Shown here: positions 35,333 to 43,979 of the stretch, piece after piece | Numbering within the stretch: position 1 is the stretch's first letter | Layout of the letters: every line of letters starts with the position of its first letter | Program-made: the position numbers and the translations under genes | Assembly (NCBI GenBank): GCA_965215215.1 | Contig: OZ244043.1 | Span: 3,968,001 to 4,032,000, forward strand | Direction of reading: 5' to 3' | Length of the DNA: 64,000 bases | DNA from: CALDTK01 sp965215215 | GTDB taxonomy: Bacteria; Bacteroidota; Bacteroidia; Chitinophagales; Saprospiraceae | The notes under the pieces: model-generated | The model's database searches: none | Seen by the model: only the letters and a program-made list of their open reading frames with translations | What the model was told of the DNA's origin: nothing

Positions 35333-36583
35333 TTAGCTTGAAACTTTATACACTCTAATAATGCACAAGTATAATACCCACTCAGCTAACAAATAAGCTA
35401 TAGCAGCACCATATACTCCCAAAAGGTTTGCAAGTAGATAGCAGCCCAATATATTAGTTATACCGACTGCAAGCGATAATCTTAGTAAAATCGTCCTACC
35501 ATTAAGTTGATTTAAACCAATGCTACCATATTGATAGGAATATACGCCAGCTATGATAGTCAATAGCATTATAGCTACAAGATTTATTGTTGTAGCGTCA
35601 AGCTTAAAATCGTAATATTGTTGACTCGCGATTGCTACCCCGATACCTATATAACCTATAATCACTATCCCCATAACTGTATATATTTGTTTTGAAGCTG
35701 AGTTTTTGATTGCATTGTATGAGAATAAGTTAGCTTTGTCAAAGTGAAGTAGTGATTTGCTTATAACTGCTATATAATGCTGATTTAAGGGTCTTACGCT
35801 GGCCTGAAGCACCTTAACAGTTTTTTCAGCGACAGCGTAAGCAGTTACACCGGCCGCGGGCAATCCGACTGCTTCCAAAATAATGACGTTCAATCCCCTA
35901 TAAAGTATGACGCTGAGACTTGATGTAAATACTTCCTTACCTTTGTTAAGTTGATTTTGAATAACGCTCAATCTAACTGGAGTCGGGCCTGATACTTGAT
36001 TAGAATGAATGAGTGATCCGAAAAATGCAATAGAACCAATTGCATATGAGCCTGATAAAACTGATGTTATACTTCCTCCAGTTGTTTCTGTATCTAATAG
36101 AGCTACTATTAATATTAGACCGCTGGTTCGCCCAAGTAGAGTGAATATAGCTGCTAGTTTGTTTTGAGCTAATGCTTGTTGTCGCCAGTAACCAAATAAA
36201 ATGTATCCGAGAGGATATAGCAGCCATCCTAACAATACCCAAAGATATTCCTCTCCCTTAAAAATAAATGTAGCTGAGCACGCTATCAATGAAGATATTA
36301 TAAATAGTACTGTACGCGTATAAAAAATATTCCAATATAAATGGCTTTTAGAAACTGTGCGATTTGCCAATTCAGAATTGTGTTCAACGCTTAAGATATC
36401 CCTTACTCCAGTTAAATCAAACGAATATATACTAATAATTAATACAATAGCAGCTATAGCTTCTGTAACTGCAACAACTGAGGCAATCTCTGCTCCACAT
36501 ACGGACCAGACGTATGGAATCGCTACAAGCGGTACTAAAGCATTTGAAACCTGAATGACTGCTAGCCAAATTACGTTCTTCAC
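35333..36583 (-). CDS. wzx: oligosaccharide flippase (Wzx-like, MOP superfamily)
   Basis: A 416-residue membrane protein with about twelve helices. The N-terminal NVIWLAVIQVSNALVPLVAI followed by PYVWSVCG matches the start of Wzx/RfbX flippases, which move undecaprenyl-linked repeats across the inner membrane. Its start overlaps the wzz stop by four bases. Composition is strongly AT-rich. The terminal helices end ...LLAEWVLYLCIIRVYKVSS, a normal end for the family. Confidence 0.88.
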   Translation of the reverse strand: MKNVIWLAVIQVSNALVPLVAIPYVWSVCGAEIASVVAVTEAIAAIVLIISIYSFDLTGVRDILSVEHNSELANRTVSKSHLYWNIFYTRTVLFIISSLIACSATFIFKGEEYLWVLLGWLLYPLGYILFGYWRQQALAQNKLAAIFTLLGRTSGLILIVALLDTETTGGSITSVLSGSYAIGSIAFFGSLIHSNQVSGPTPVRLSVIQNQLNKGKEVFTSSLSVILYRGLNVIILEAVGLPAAGVTAYAVAEKTVKVLQASVRPLNQHYIAVISKSLLHFDKANLFSYNAIKNSASKQIYTVMGIVIIGYIGIGVAIASQQYYDFKLDATTINLVAIMLLTIIAGVYSYQYGSIGLNQLNGRTILLRLSLAVGITNILGCYLLANLLGVYGAAIAYLLAEWVLYLCIIRVYKVSS

Positions 36584-37572
36584 TGAGCGATTCTTGCTGC
36601 TCTATACAACTCATAGCTATACAGACTAACTAGGCCAATTAGTAAAGTTGTGACACCATATAGGATCATAGTTAGGAAATACGATTTTGATTCTGGTAGG
36701 AGAGGGCGGCTAGGACGGTTTAGTACACTTAAGTAAGGAGTCTTTGATCTCAAAATGAAATCAGAATATTCAAAATTCTCCAAAACCTTTCCATAAGCAA
36801 CCATATTGATCGATAAATCGCTTCTCAATTTATTCTCTAGTAATTTACTTCGTTCAGAAGTAATATTTCTCCTAGTATCACGAATTTCCGCTATATTTAA
36901 ATTGATAGTAGAAATTATATTAGAGAAGCTATCAACTTTTGATTTTAAATTATTATACGTGATTTGTTGAGGAGCAATTCGCTTACTTACGTAATAATTA
37001 CTCAGCTTATCATAGACTGCATTAACGAGTAGCTCGGATAATGCTGGATTTGTAGACGTAGCTATAATTCTAATAATTCCGGATTTATCGTCATACTCTG
37101 TAGATAAGATTGTTACATTATTTTCCGACGAATACATCAAATCTTGAACGGCGTTTAATCGTATCTCATTATCGCCTGATAAATATACAGTTAATTCCTC
37201 ATTTATCTTTCTAATATTCTCATCAACATCATCCGTATATTCAGTTGCGATAATATCTATAATTTTTTCTAACTCACCGTTGAATTCAACGGTATCATTG
37301 AGTACGGGAATTAGAACTGCATCACTAGTTGCAATAGCTATTAACTGATCTATGTTGTTCTCGCTCTTACCTAGAATTGATCCTATAGTAGAATTACCTA
37401 ATAGAGATGCAATACCGCCTACTCCAGCATCCTCATTAACAATGAAATCTAATGACGCCTTATAACTTTTCGGTTCGCTATATAACCTTGCGAACGCTAT
37501 ACTCATTCCAATTAGCATACAAAGCAGTAGTATAACTGCCGCCTTAGCAAAAGTTATTTTTGGTACTTCCAT
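36580..37572 (-). CDS. wzz: chain-length determinant / Wzz-type protein without kinase
   Basis: A 330-residue protein with a transmembrane helix near the N terminus (AAVILLLCMLIGMSIAFARL), a long periplasmic coiled segment (about residues 90-280) and a C-terminal helix (FLTMILYGVTTLLIGLVSLY), the two-helix layout of Wzz. A Pro-rich RPSRPLLPESKSYF motif sits before the last helix, as in this family. It lacks the Walker motifs and Tyr-rich tail of Wzc-like kinases. Regulating O-antigen-like length is therefore more likely than capsule export. It opens the wzz-wzx-wzy-GT2-beta-helix operon; a 223-base AT-rich gap precedes it, with only a near match (TATATTTA at 37643-37636) to the promoter box. 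Confidence 0.85.
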   Translation of the reverse strand: MEVPKITFAKAAVILLLCMLIGMSIAFARLYSEPKSYKASLDFIVNEDAGVGGIASLLGNSTIGSILGKSENNIDQLIAIATSDAVLIPVLNDTVEFNGELEKIIDIIATEYTDDVDENIRKINEELTVYLSGDNEIRLNAVQDLMYSSENNVTILSTEYDDKSGIIRIIATSTNPALSELLVNAVYDKLSNYYVSKRIAPQQITYNNLKSKVDSFSNIISTINLNIAEIRDTRRNITSERSKLLENKLRSDLSINMVAYGKVLENFEYSDFILRSKTPYLSVLNRPSRPLLPESKSYFLTMILYGVTTLLIGLVSLYSYELYRAARIAQ

Positions 37573-37795
37573 CAGAGATTTACGGTCAGGTATATTATCA
37601 CTAGTATAGTCACTTTAGATCTATATATCGAAAAGTAAATATAAGCTGTTTAGCCCACACGAGATACTACAATATATATCTTCTATCAATTTTCTGCTTG
37701 GATTTGATTATAGTCAAATGAGGTTTCGTGTTACTCGGAATCTTGTTAGTAGTATTGGCAACTGAAAATATTTTATTTCTTTCTAGTGGGTGATA

Positions 37796-39094
37796 CTAGA
37801 GTTTCCAATATCTCGCCCCTAACTGTTTTCCCCAATTTAACGTGCCTTTGAGATCGTAAATCGAACCACTCGGTTCGAGTAATTTTATGTATTGCTCTTG
37901 ACTATATTCAATGAACTTATCGTGGGCTACCGCTATAACGATTGCCCTGTATCGCCTTACCGGTTTATCCACCAATTTTAAACTATACAATGATTCAATA
38001 TCTTTACTATTAACATACGGATCAATTGTATCTACGTTTAAGTCATACGCCTTTAAAGCGGAAATTAGGTCTATAACTTTAGAATTGCGAATATCGCTTA
38101 CATTTTCTTTAAACGTAACCCCCATTATTAGTATGTTAGCCCCCGTTAAGCCGTTAGGACTATCTGCGATGCCCGTCACAATCTTTTTCGCTATCCATTC
38201 TGGCATTTGATCATTGATTCTTCGGCCAGCTGCTATAACTTGTGGTTCAATATTGACTTGTCTGGCTTTATGTAGTAAATAATACGGGTCAACTCCTATA
38301 CAGTGACCACCGACCAATCCCGGCCGCAGTTTGACGAAGTTCCATTTTGTCCCAGCAGCATTTAGTACTGCCTCCGTTTCTATACCTAACTTATCAAATA
38401 CCATAGCAAGCTCGTTCATCAGGCTGATGTTAAGGTCGCGTTGCGTGTTCTCAATAACTTTTGCTGCTTCAGCAACTTTTACGCCTTCAGCTTTGTAAAC
38501 TCCCGCGGTTATGACCCTCCCGTAGATCTGGGCTATCGTATCTAAACTCTCCTTATCGCATCCACTCACAATTTTGAGTATTGTTGCGACCGTTCTTTCC
38601 TTGTCTCCTGGATTGATGCGTTCGGGAGAATACCCAAACTTGAAGTCTTCAATTCTTTGTAGTCCAGATAATTCTTCGATGATCGGTAAGCATATCTCCT
38701 CAGTACACCCTGGGTACACTGTGCTCTCGTATATGACGTAGTTTCCACGTTCTATTGTAGAAGCCACAGTTCTACTTGCCGCTTCGAGTGGATTTAGGTT
38801 AGGTACTTTTGCCTCATTTATATCTGTAGGAACGGCAACTATATATACAATGCATTCTTTCAATGCTTCCTCGTCCGTGGTAAACTTGATATCCCGATCC
38901 TGGAAATCCGTAGCGCTGAGTTCACGACTAGGGTCTTTTCCTTGTTGCATCAACGCTACTCTATCTTCGCTTATGTCAAATCCAAGTACTCGGAAATACC
39001 GCGCAAACTCAAGTGCTAACGGAAGGCCGACGTACCCGAGCCCGATCATTGCTATCGAGGCGTCTTTGTCAATTAGTTGTTGGTATATACTCAT
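37796..39094 (-). CDS. wbpA: UDP-N-acetylglucosamine 6-dehydrogenase (WbpA/TviB-like)
   Basis: A 432-residue nucleotide-sugar dehydrogenase that oxidises C6 of a UDP-HexNAc to the uronic acid. AMIGLGYVGLPLALEFARY is the NAD loop, YESTVYPGCTEE holds the catalytic-domain Cys/Thr, GYSPERINPGDKE and VIENTQRDLNISLMNELA are the TviB/VipA/WbpA signatures, and LRPGLVGGHCIGVDPYYLLH carries the catalytic Cys. In a WbpA role it would start the diacetamido-uronate path completed by WbpE/D; in a WecC-like role it would act after WecB. The flanking composition is AT-rich. A TATATTTG promoter box lies about 106-113 bases upstream. Confidence 0.85.
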   Translation of the reverse strand: MSIYQQLIDKDASIAMIGLGYVGLPLALEFARYFRVLGFDISEDRVALMQQGKDPSRELSATDFQDRDIKFTTDEEALKECIVYIVAVPTDINEAKVPNLNPLEAASRTVASTIERGNYVIYESTVYPGCTEEICLPIIEELSGLQRIEDFKFGYSPERINPGDKERTVATILKIVSGCDKESLDTIAQIYGRVITAGVYKAEGVKVAEAAKVIENTQRDLNISLMNELAMVFDKLGIETEAVLNAAGTKWNFVKLRPGLVGGHCIGVDPYYLLHKARQVNIEPQVIAAGRRINDQMPEWIAKKIVTGIADSPNGLTGANILIMGVTFKENVSDIRNSKVIDLISALKAYDLNVDTIDPYVNSKDIESLYSLKLVDKPVRRYRAIVIAVAHDKFIEYSQEQYIKLLEPSGSIYDLKGTLNWGKQLGARYWKL

Positions 39095-39659
39095 CGGTCG
39101 GCATTAAGGACAATCCTGTGCTACGCGGTTCGGCGATAGTGAAATGGTGCTTTACCCGCTGTGATTTTGAAGACAATAATTTGTATTTGTCAACCGTAGC
39201 AAATATAAGGGAATTGCCTCGCTCAGCTCACTAAACTTAGGGCGGCCCGAATCCACAATAAGCCTCGTTGCAGTACCTGTACCGAACTCAACTCGACTAA
39301 AGTCGAGGTCCCTCAATCGATATTGAATCTCTCGATCTACACAGTTATCGAAACTTTGATAACCTATTGTTGGCGATCCCAGGTCATATGTATCGTCAAC
39401 TACCCCACACTCAAATGATCAGATCCGATCTTACTATAAACCTGCAAACGCCTCCCTGTTTAGCGCGACTCGCACTACTCGCTCCCGAACGTATGGGTCG
39501 TAGGTTCGCTCGATCACTACATACTTTACCTCGCGAACATCGCTAGTTCGAGAGTTCGAGTTGCTACAGTAAAGGCGTGCTCGACGCATCGTCGATCCAT
39601 CGTACCTCAACCACGGCTTCTTACCACTACCTTCCCAACTCACACAACTCCCGCACACC
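39095..39659. other. divergent intergenic region upstream of wbpA and of the small glycine-rich gene
   Basis: 565 bases without a credible gene; it probably holds promoters for the leftward polysaccharide genes and the rightward small gene. A clear TATATTTG box is at 39207-39200 (leftward). A short perfect hairpin CTCGAC-TAAA-GTCGAG is at 39292-39307, and TCAAT-CGAT-ATTGA near 39315-39328 is a second small inverted pair. No perfect rightward box was found; AAACTTTG near 39352-39359 is one base off the consensus. Base composition changes across this gap from AT-rich to GC-rich, so it marks the edge of the variable locus. Confidence 0.6.
39200..39207 (-). promoter_or_regulatory. Bacteroidota-type -7 box for wbpA
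   Basis: TATATTTG on the minus strand matches TAnnTTTG in full, 106-113 bases ahead of the wbpA start. The upstream -33 region is weak (GTTTAG at 39236-39231, spacing longer than usual). The implied leader is about 95-100 bases. Confidence 0.5.
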
Positions 39660-40121
39660 ATGCTAGACTCCATCATCTCCGGAATCAAATCCCAAGCCAT
39701 CGGCGCCATCACCGGCCAGACCGGTGCTACCGCCTCCCAAGCCGAAGCTTCCGTCCCCATCGCCCAGGAGTCCATCAAGGAAGGCCTGATGGGCGCGGCA
39801 ACCAGCGGCAATTTCGGCGGAATAACCGACATGTTCAAATCCGCCGCCGGTGGTGGGGGCGGAATGGCTAGCCTCGCCAAAAATGCCGTCTACATGAGCA
39901 TTGCGACCAAGTTTATCAGCAAGCTGACCGGCTCACTCGGGCTCGGGGACGGTGTCGCCAACAAGATTTCGTCCGTGGCCCTCCCGATGATCATCGGTAA
40001 AGTTGGTGCCGATGTGACGAAAGACGGCGGATCTAGCATGGATCTCGGCTCCATCACGAAGCTCGTCGGCGGCGGTGCCGCGGGCGGACTCGGTAATATG
40101 GTCAAGGGATTTATGGGCTAA
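39660..40121 (+). CDS. small glycine/alanine-rich protein of unknown function
   Basis: A 153-residue protein not recognised with confidence. It begins MLDSIISGIKSQAIGAITGQ, has a central Gly-run (SAAGGGGGMASLAKNAVYMS), two amphipathic helices with Leu/Ile/Ala (ATKFISKLTGSLGLGDGVAN), and ends in a Gly-rich VGGGAAGGLGNMVKGFMG. The layout slightly resembles DUF937-type proteins, but I do not assign it. No signal peptide. It has its own terminator at 40142-40181 and is separate from the polysaccharide operons. Probably a cytoplasmic or envelope-associated oligomeric protein; role unknown. Confidence 0.6.
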   Translation: MLDSIISGIKSQAIGAITGQTGATASQAEASVPIAQESIKEGLMGAATSGNFGGITDMFKSAAGGGGGMASLAKNAVYMSIATKFISKLTGSLGLGDGVANKISSVALPMIIGKVGADVTKDGGSSMDLGSITKLVGGGAAGGLGNMVKGFMG

Positions 40122-40141
40122 CGTTCCATGTAGCCACTCCT

Positions 40142-40181
40142 CGCAAAAGGGTCTGACGCAAACGCGTCCGACCCTTTTGCG
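40142..40181. terminator. intrinsic terminator hairpin, bidirectional position
   Basis: Arms CGCAAAAGGGTCTGACGC (40142-40159) and GCGTCCGACCCTTTTGCG (40164-40181) pair along 18 bases with one mismatch around an AAAC loop. It lies between the convergent ends of the small glycine-rich gene and metH, so it can serve both strands; the A/T-rich part of the stem on each side helps release. Confidence 0.8.
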
Positions 40182-40220
40182 TATTCGGATTGGTTGACCG
40201 TCGACGGTGAATCACCTCAC

Positions 40221-43200
40221 TCAGTACCCCAAAACACTCCCCAACCACTTCTCCACCACCTCTACCTCCATCCCCTTGCGCGCCGCATAATCGCTAATCT
40301 GGTCCTTCCCGAGCTGTCCGACTAGTCCAAAATACTTACTGTCCGGGTGCGAAAAGTACCAACCGCTCACACTCGAGGCCGGATACATCGCGAAGCTCTC
40401 GGTCAGCGAAATACCGGTGTGACGCTCCGCGTCGAGTAGCGTCCACAGCTTTGCCTTCTCGGTGTGGTCCGGACACGCCGGATAGCCCGGTGCCGGGCGA
40501 ATCCCGCGGTATTTCTCCGCAATCAATAAGTCGTTATCAAGCGGGCTACTGGTTTCGTAGCCCCAGGCCTCGCGCCGCACGCACTCGTGCAACCACTCCG
40601 TACACGCTTCCGCAAAACGATCGGCGAGCGCCTTCAGCAAGATCGCGTTGTAATCGTCGTGATCCGCCTCGAAACGACGCACGTGCTCCTCGATCCCGAT
40701 GCCGGCCGTAACCGCGAACGCACCCAGGTAGTCGGGTAGACCCGATTCTTTGGGTGCAATCAGATCCGCCAAACTTTGATTCGGCTTACCCGGCGCTTTT
40801 TTTAGCTGCTGACGTAGGTGCTCGAGTCGTGTTTTGGCGGAAGCCCGCTGCTCGTCGGCGTAGACCTCGATGGTGTCGTCCACGCTGTTGGCGGGAAACA
40901 GACCCACCACCGCTTTTGCACTCAGCCACTGCTCGTCGAGGATCTGCGCTAGCATAACCTGGGCATCTTCGAAGAGTCGCGTCGCTTCCTTGCCGACGAT
41001 CTTGTCCGTGAGGATGGCCGGATACTTGCCCGCTAACTGCCAACTCTGGAAAAAGGGCGTCCAGTCGATGTAATCGACCACGTCGCGCAAGCTCACCTGC
41101 TCCTCCCAAACCCCCAAGCGGCGGGGCACGGGTGGGGTATAGTCCGACCAATCCTTAACCCACCGCCGTTCGAGGGCTTCTGCGTACGGGAGCAGCGTTT
41201 TCGTAGTCTTCCGGGCCGCGCGTTGGACGCGGACCTGTTCGTACTCCGCGCGGATGTCGAGCACGTAATCACTGCGTTCACTCTCGTTTTCGTTGAGGAG
41301 TTGCTGCGCTACGGTGACCGCGCGACTTGCGTCGAGGACGTGGATGACCGGACCCCTGTAAGCCGGCTCGATCTTGATCGCGGTGTGCAGCTTACTCGTC
41401 GTCGCCCCCCCGATCATCAGGGGGAGCCGCATGCCGCGGCGCTCCATCTCGGCACCCATGTCGACCATCTCGTCGAGGGAGGGGGTAATGAGGCCGGAGA
41501 GGCCGATGATGTCCACCTTCTGCTTAACGGCCTCCTCGAGGATGCGCGGTCCGGGCACCATGACGCCGAGATCGACGATGTCGTAGTTGTTGCAGCCGAG
41601 CACCACGCCCACAATATTCTTCCCGATGTCGTGCACGTCGCCCTTCACGGTAGCGAGTAGAATCTTACCGCGCGGCTTACTGTCACCCTCGGCCTTCTCG
41701 GCTTCGATGAACGGAGTGAGGTGGGCCACCGCGCGCTTCATGACGCGGGCCGATTTAACGACCTGCGGCAAAAACATCTTGCCGGCCCCAAAGAGGTCGC
41801 CGACGATATTCATCCCGTCCATGAGCGGACCCTCGATGACCTCGAGCGGCCGCGCGACCTGCTGCCGTGCCTCCTCGGTGTCCTCCACGATGAACTCGTC
41901 GATCCCACGTACCATCGCGTGCTCGATGCGTTTGCCGAGCGGCCACTCCCGCCAACTGAGGTCCTGCTCGCGCTTCTTGCCGCCGCCCTTGAGGGTTTCG
42001 GCGAGTTCGGTCAGGCGCTCGGTGGCGTCGTCGCGGCGGTTCAAGATCACATCTTCCACCGCTTCGAGCAGGGGAGGGGCGATGTCCTGGTACACCTCGA
42101 TCATGCCGGCGTTCACGATGCCCATGTCCATGCCCGCCCCGATGGCGTGGTAGAGGAACGCCGAGTGCATGGCCTCGCGGACCACGTTGTTGCCGCGGAA
42201 CGAAAAGCTCACGTTGCTCACCCCACCGCTCACCTTGGCGCCCGGACAGCGCGCTTTGATGAGCTTCGTGGCCTCGATAAAGGCCACGCCGTAGCCGTTG
42301 TGCTCCTCGATGCCGGTGGCGATCGCGAAGATGTTCGGGTCGAAAATGATGTCGCTCGGGGCAAAACCCACCCCGTCGACCAGGATGCGGTAGGCGCGTT
42401 CGCAGATCTCGACCTTGCGCTCCATACTGTCCGCCTGCCCGTCCTCGTCGAAGGCCATCACCACGGCCGCCGCGCCGTAGCGCCGCACGAGCTTGGCCTG
42501 CTCCCGGAACTTCGCCTCGCCCTCCTTGAGCGAGATCGAGTTGACCACGCATTTACCCTGTACACAGCGCAGCCCGGCCTCGATAACCGACCACTTCGAG
42601 GAGTCGATCATAATCGGCAACCGGGCGATGTCCGGCTCGGCCATCACGAGGTTCAGGAAATCCTGCATCGCCTGCTTCGAGTCGAGCAAGCCCTCGTCCA
42701 TATTCACGTCGATGACCTGCGCGCCGCCCTCCACCTGGTCGCGGGCCACGGTGAGCGCCCTGTCGTAATCGCCGCGCTTGATCAGCTTCGAGAAGGCGGC
42801 GGAGCCGGTCACGTTGGTCCGCTCGCCCACGTTCACGAAGTTGGTTTCCTCGCGGATCACCAGGGGTTCGAGCCCGGCGAGCTGGGTGTACGGGGAGCTC
42901 TCCGGCACCACGCGGACGGGGAGTCCGCGCACCGCCTCGGCCATCGCGCGAATGTGGTCGGGGGTGGTCCCGCAGCAGCCGCCCACGATGTTTACGAGTC
43001 CGCTCGCGGCAAACTCGCGAATAAAGCCTCGCATCTCCTCGGCCTCCTGGTCGTAGGCGCCGAGCTCGTTAGGGAGCCCGGCGTTGGGGTAGGCGTGCAC
43101 GAAGGTGTCGGCCACCTTGGAGATGGTGGCCAGGTGCGCGCGCATCTCCTCAGCGCCGAGTGCGCAGTTGAGTCCGACGCAGAAGGGCTTAGCGTGCTTG

Positions 43201-43907
43201 ATACTGATCCAGAAAGCCTCCGCCGTTTGTCCGGAGAGCGTGCGCCCGCTGGCGTCGGTGATCGTTCCCGAGATCATGACCGGGACTCGCTCCCGCCGCT
43301 CCTCCATCAGGCGGTCGAGGGCGAAGAGCGCGGCCTTCGCGTTGAGGGTGTCGAAGATGGTCTCGACCAAAAACAGGTCTACGCCACCGTCGAGCAGTCC
43401 GCGGGCCTGGTCGTAATACGCCTGTTCGAGCTCCTCGAAGCTCACGGCGCGGTAACCTGGGTTGTTGACGTCGGGCGAGAGGGAGGCCGTTCGGTTCGTA
43501 GGCCCAATTGCACCCGCCAACCAGCCCCGCGGGTGTCCCGCCCGTTCGCGCAGATCGAGGCTGTCCACCCCGAGTTTTGCGGAAGCGAAATTGATGTCGT
43601 ACACCGCATCCTCCATCCCGTAATCGGCCTGCGCGATGGTGGTCCCGGAGAAGGTGTTGGTTTCGAGGATGTCGGCGCCGGCCTCGAGGTAGGCGGTGTG
43701 GATATCGCGGATGATGTCCGGCTGCGTGATGGACAGCAGGTCGTTGTTCCCTTTCTGATCCTTGGGCGCTTCCGCGAAACGCTCCCCCCGGTAATCGGCT
43801 TCGCCGAGCTTGTGGACCTGGATCATGGTACCCATAGCCCCATCGAGCACGAGGATCCGCTCCGCGGCGGCATCGTAGAGGGCTTGACGACGGGCGTTTA
43901 GCTGCAT
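40221..43907 (-). CDS. metH: cobalamin-dependent methionine synthase
   Basis: A full 1228-residue MetH that methylates homocysteine using methyltetrahydrofolate and B12. Domains in order: homocysteine-binding (LDGAMGTMIQVHKLGE; zinc Cys in VGLNCALGA and VGGCCGTTPDHI), pterin-binding (NFVNVGERTNVTGSAAFSKL; INVNMDEGLLDS written VIDVNMDEGLLDS), B12-binding cap and Rossmann (VKGDVHDIGKNIVGVVLGCN with the Asp-x-His-x-x-Gly ligand), and the SAM-dependent activation domain (RPAPGYPACPDHTEK; HPDSKYFGLVGQLGKDQ). Length is normal. A TACCTTTG box is in the 72-base gap ahead of it; that gap is too short for a complete cobalamin riboswitch and none was seen. Confidence 0.98.
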   Translation of the reverse strand: MQLNARRQALYDAAAERILVLDGAMGTMIQVHKLGEADYRGERFAEAPKDQKGNNDLLSITQPDIIRDIHTAYLEAGADILETNTFSGTTIAQADYGMEDAVYDINFASAKLGVDSLDLRERAGHPRGWLAGAIGPTNRTASLSPDVNNPGYRAVSFEELEQAYYDQARGLLDGGVDLFLVETIFDTLNAKAALFALDRLMEERRERVPVMISGTITDASGRTLSGQTAEAFWISIKHAKPFCVGLNCALGAEEMRAHLATISKVADTFVHAYPNAGLPNELGAYDQEAEEMRGFIREFAASGLVNIVGGCCGTTPDHIRAMAEAVRGLPVRVVPESSPYTQLAGLEPLVIREETNFVNVGERTNVTGSAAFSKLIKRGDYDRALTVARDQVEGGAQVIDVNMDEGLLDSKQAMQDFLNLVMAEPDIARLPIMIDSSKWSVIEAGLRCVQGKCVVNSISLKEGEAKFREQAKLVRRYGAAAVVMAFDEDGQADSMERKVEICERAYRILVDGVGFAPSDIIFDPNIFAIATGIEEHNGYGVAFIEATKLIKARCPGAKVSGGVSNVSFSFRGNNVVREAMHSAFLYHAIGAGMDMGIVNAGMIEVYQDIAPPLLEAVEDVILNRRDDATERLTELAETLKGGGKKREQDLSWREWPLGKRIEHAMVRGIDEFIVEDTEEARQQVARPLEVIEGPLMDGMNIVGDLFGAGKMFLPQVVKSARVMKRAVAHLTPFIEAEKAEGDSKPRGKILLATVKGDVHDIGKNIVGVVLGCNNYDIVDLGVMVPGPRILEEAVKQKVDIIGLSGLITPSLDEMVDMGAEMERRGMRLPLMIGGATTSKLHTAIKIEPAYRGPVIHVLDASRAVTVAQQLLNENESERSDYVLDIRAEYEQVRVQRAARKTTKTLLPYAEALERRWVKDWSDYTPPVPRRLGVWEEQVSLRDVVDYIDWTPFFQSWQLAGKYPAILTDKIVGKEATRLFEDAQVMLAQILDEQWLSAKAVVGLFPANSVDDTIEVYADEQRASAKTRLEHLRQQLKKAPGKPNQSLADLIAPKESGLPDYLGAFAVTAGIGIEEHVRRFEADHDDYNAILLKALADRFAEACTEWLHECVRREAWGYETSSPLDNDLLIAEKYRGIRPAPGYPACPDHTEKAKLWTLLDAERHTGISLTESFAMYPASSVSGWYFSHPDSKYFGLVGQLGKDQISDYAARKGMEVEVVEKWLGSVLGY

Positions 43908-43951
43908 ATAGGCAGTAATTGGCGGTGGCGGCTTCGGTTGCGAGCGATCCG

Positions 43952-43959
43952 CAAAGGTA
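43952..43959 (-). promoter_or_regulatory. Bacteroidota-type -7 box for metH
   Basis: TACCTTTG on the minus strand fits TAnnTTTG and lies 45-52 bases ahead of the metH start. A TTTTC at about 43988-43984 is a weak -33 candidate. It would give a leader of roughly 35-40 bases. Confidence 0.5.
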
Positions 43960-43979
43960 AGCTTTCCCTCGAGGTAGAC

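Noticed and set aside
31557..39094. mobile element as the source of the AT-rich island
   Set aside because: No transposase, integrase, tRNA-end attachment repeat or terminal inverted repeats were seen at its edges; transfer by homologous recombination is more likely.
39292..39307. small hairpin CTCGAC-TAAA-GTCGAG as terminator
   Set aside because: Only six base pairs, no T-run on either side and not at a gene end.
41721..43901. 726-codon open frame on the plus strand
   Set aside because: It is exactly antisense to metH, lacks any domain, and is the frame-related shadow expected in GC-rich coding sequence.
43908..43979. possible cobalamin or SAM riboswitch before metH
   Set aside because: The gap is only 72 bases, and I could not find a B12-box-like or SAM-box-like conserved core; a promoter box fits better.
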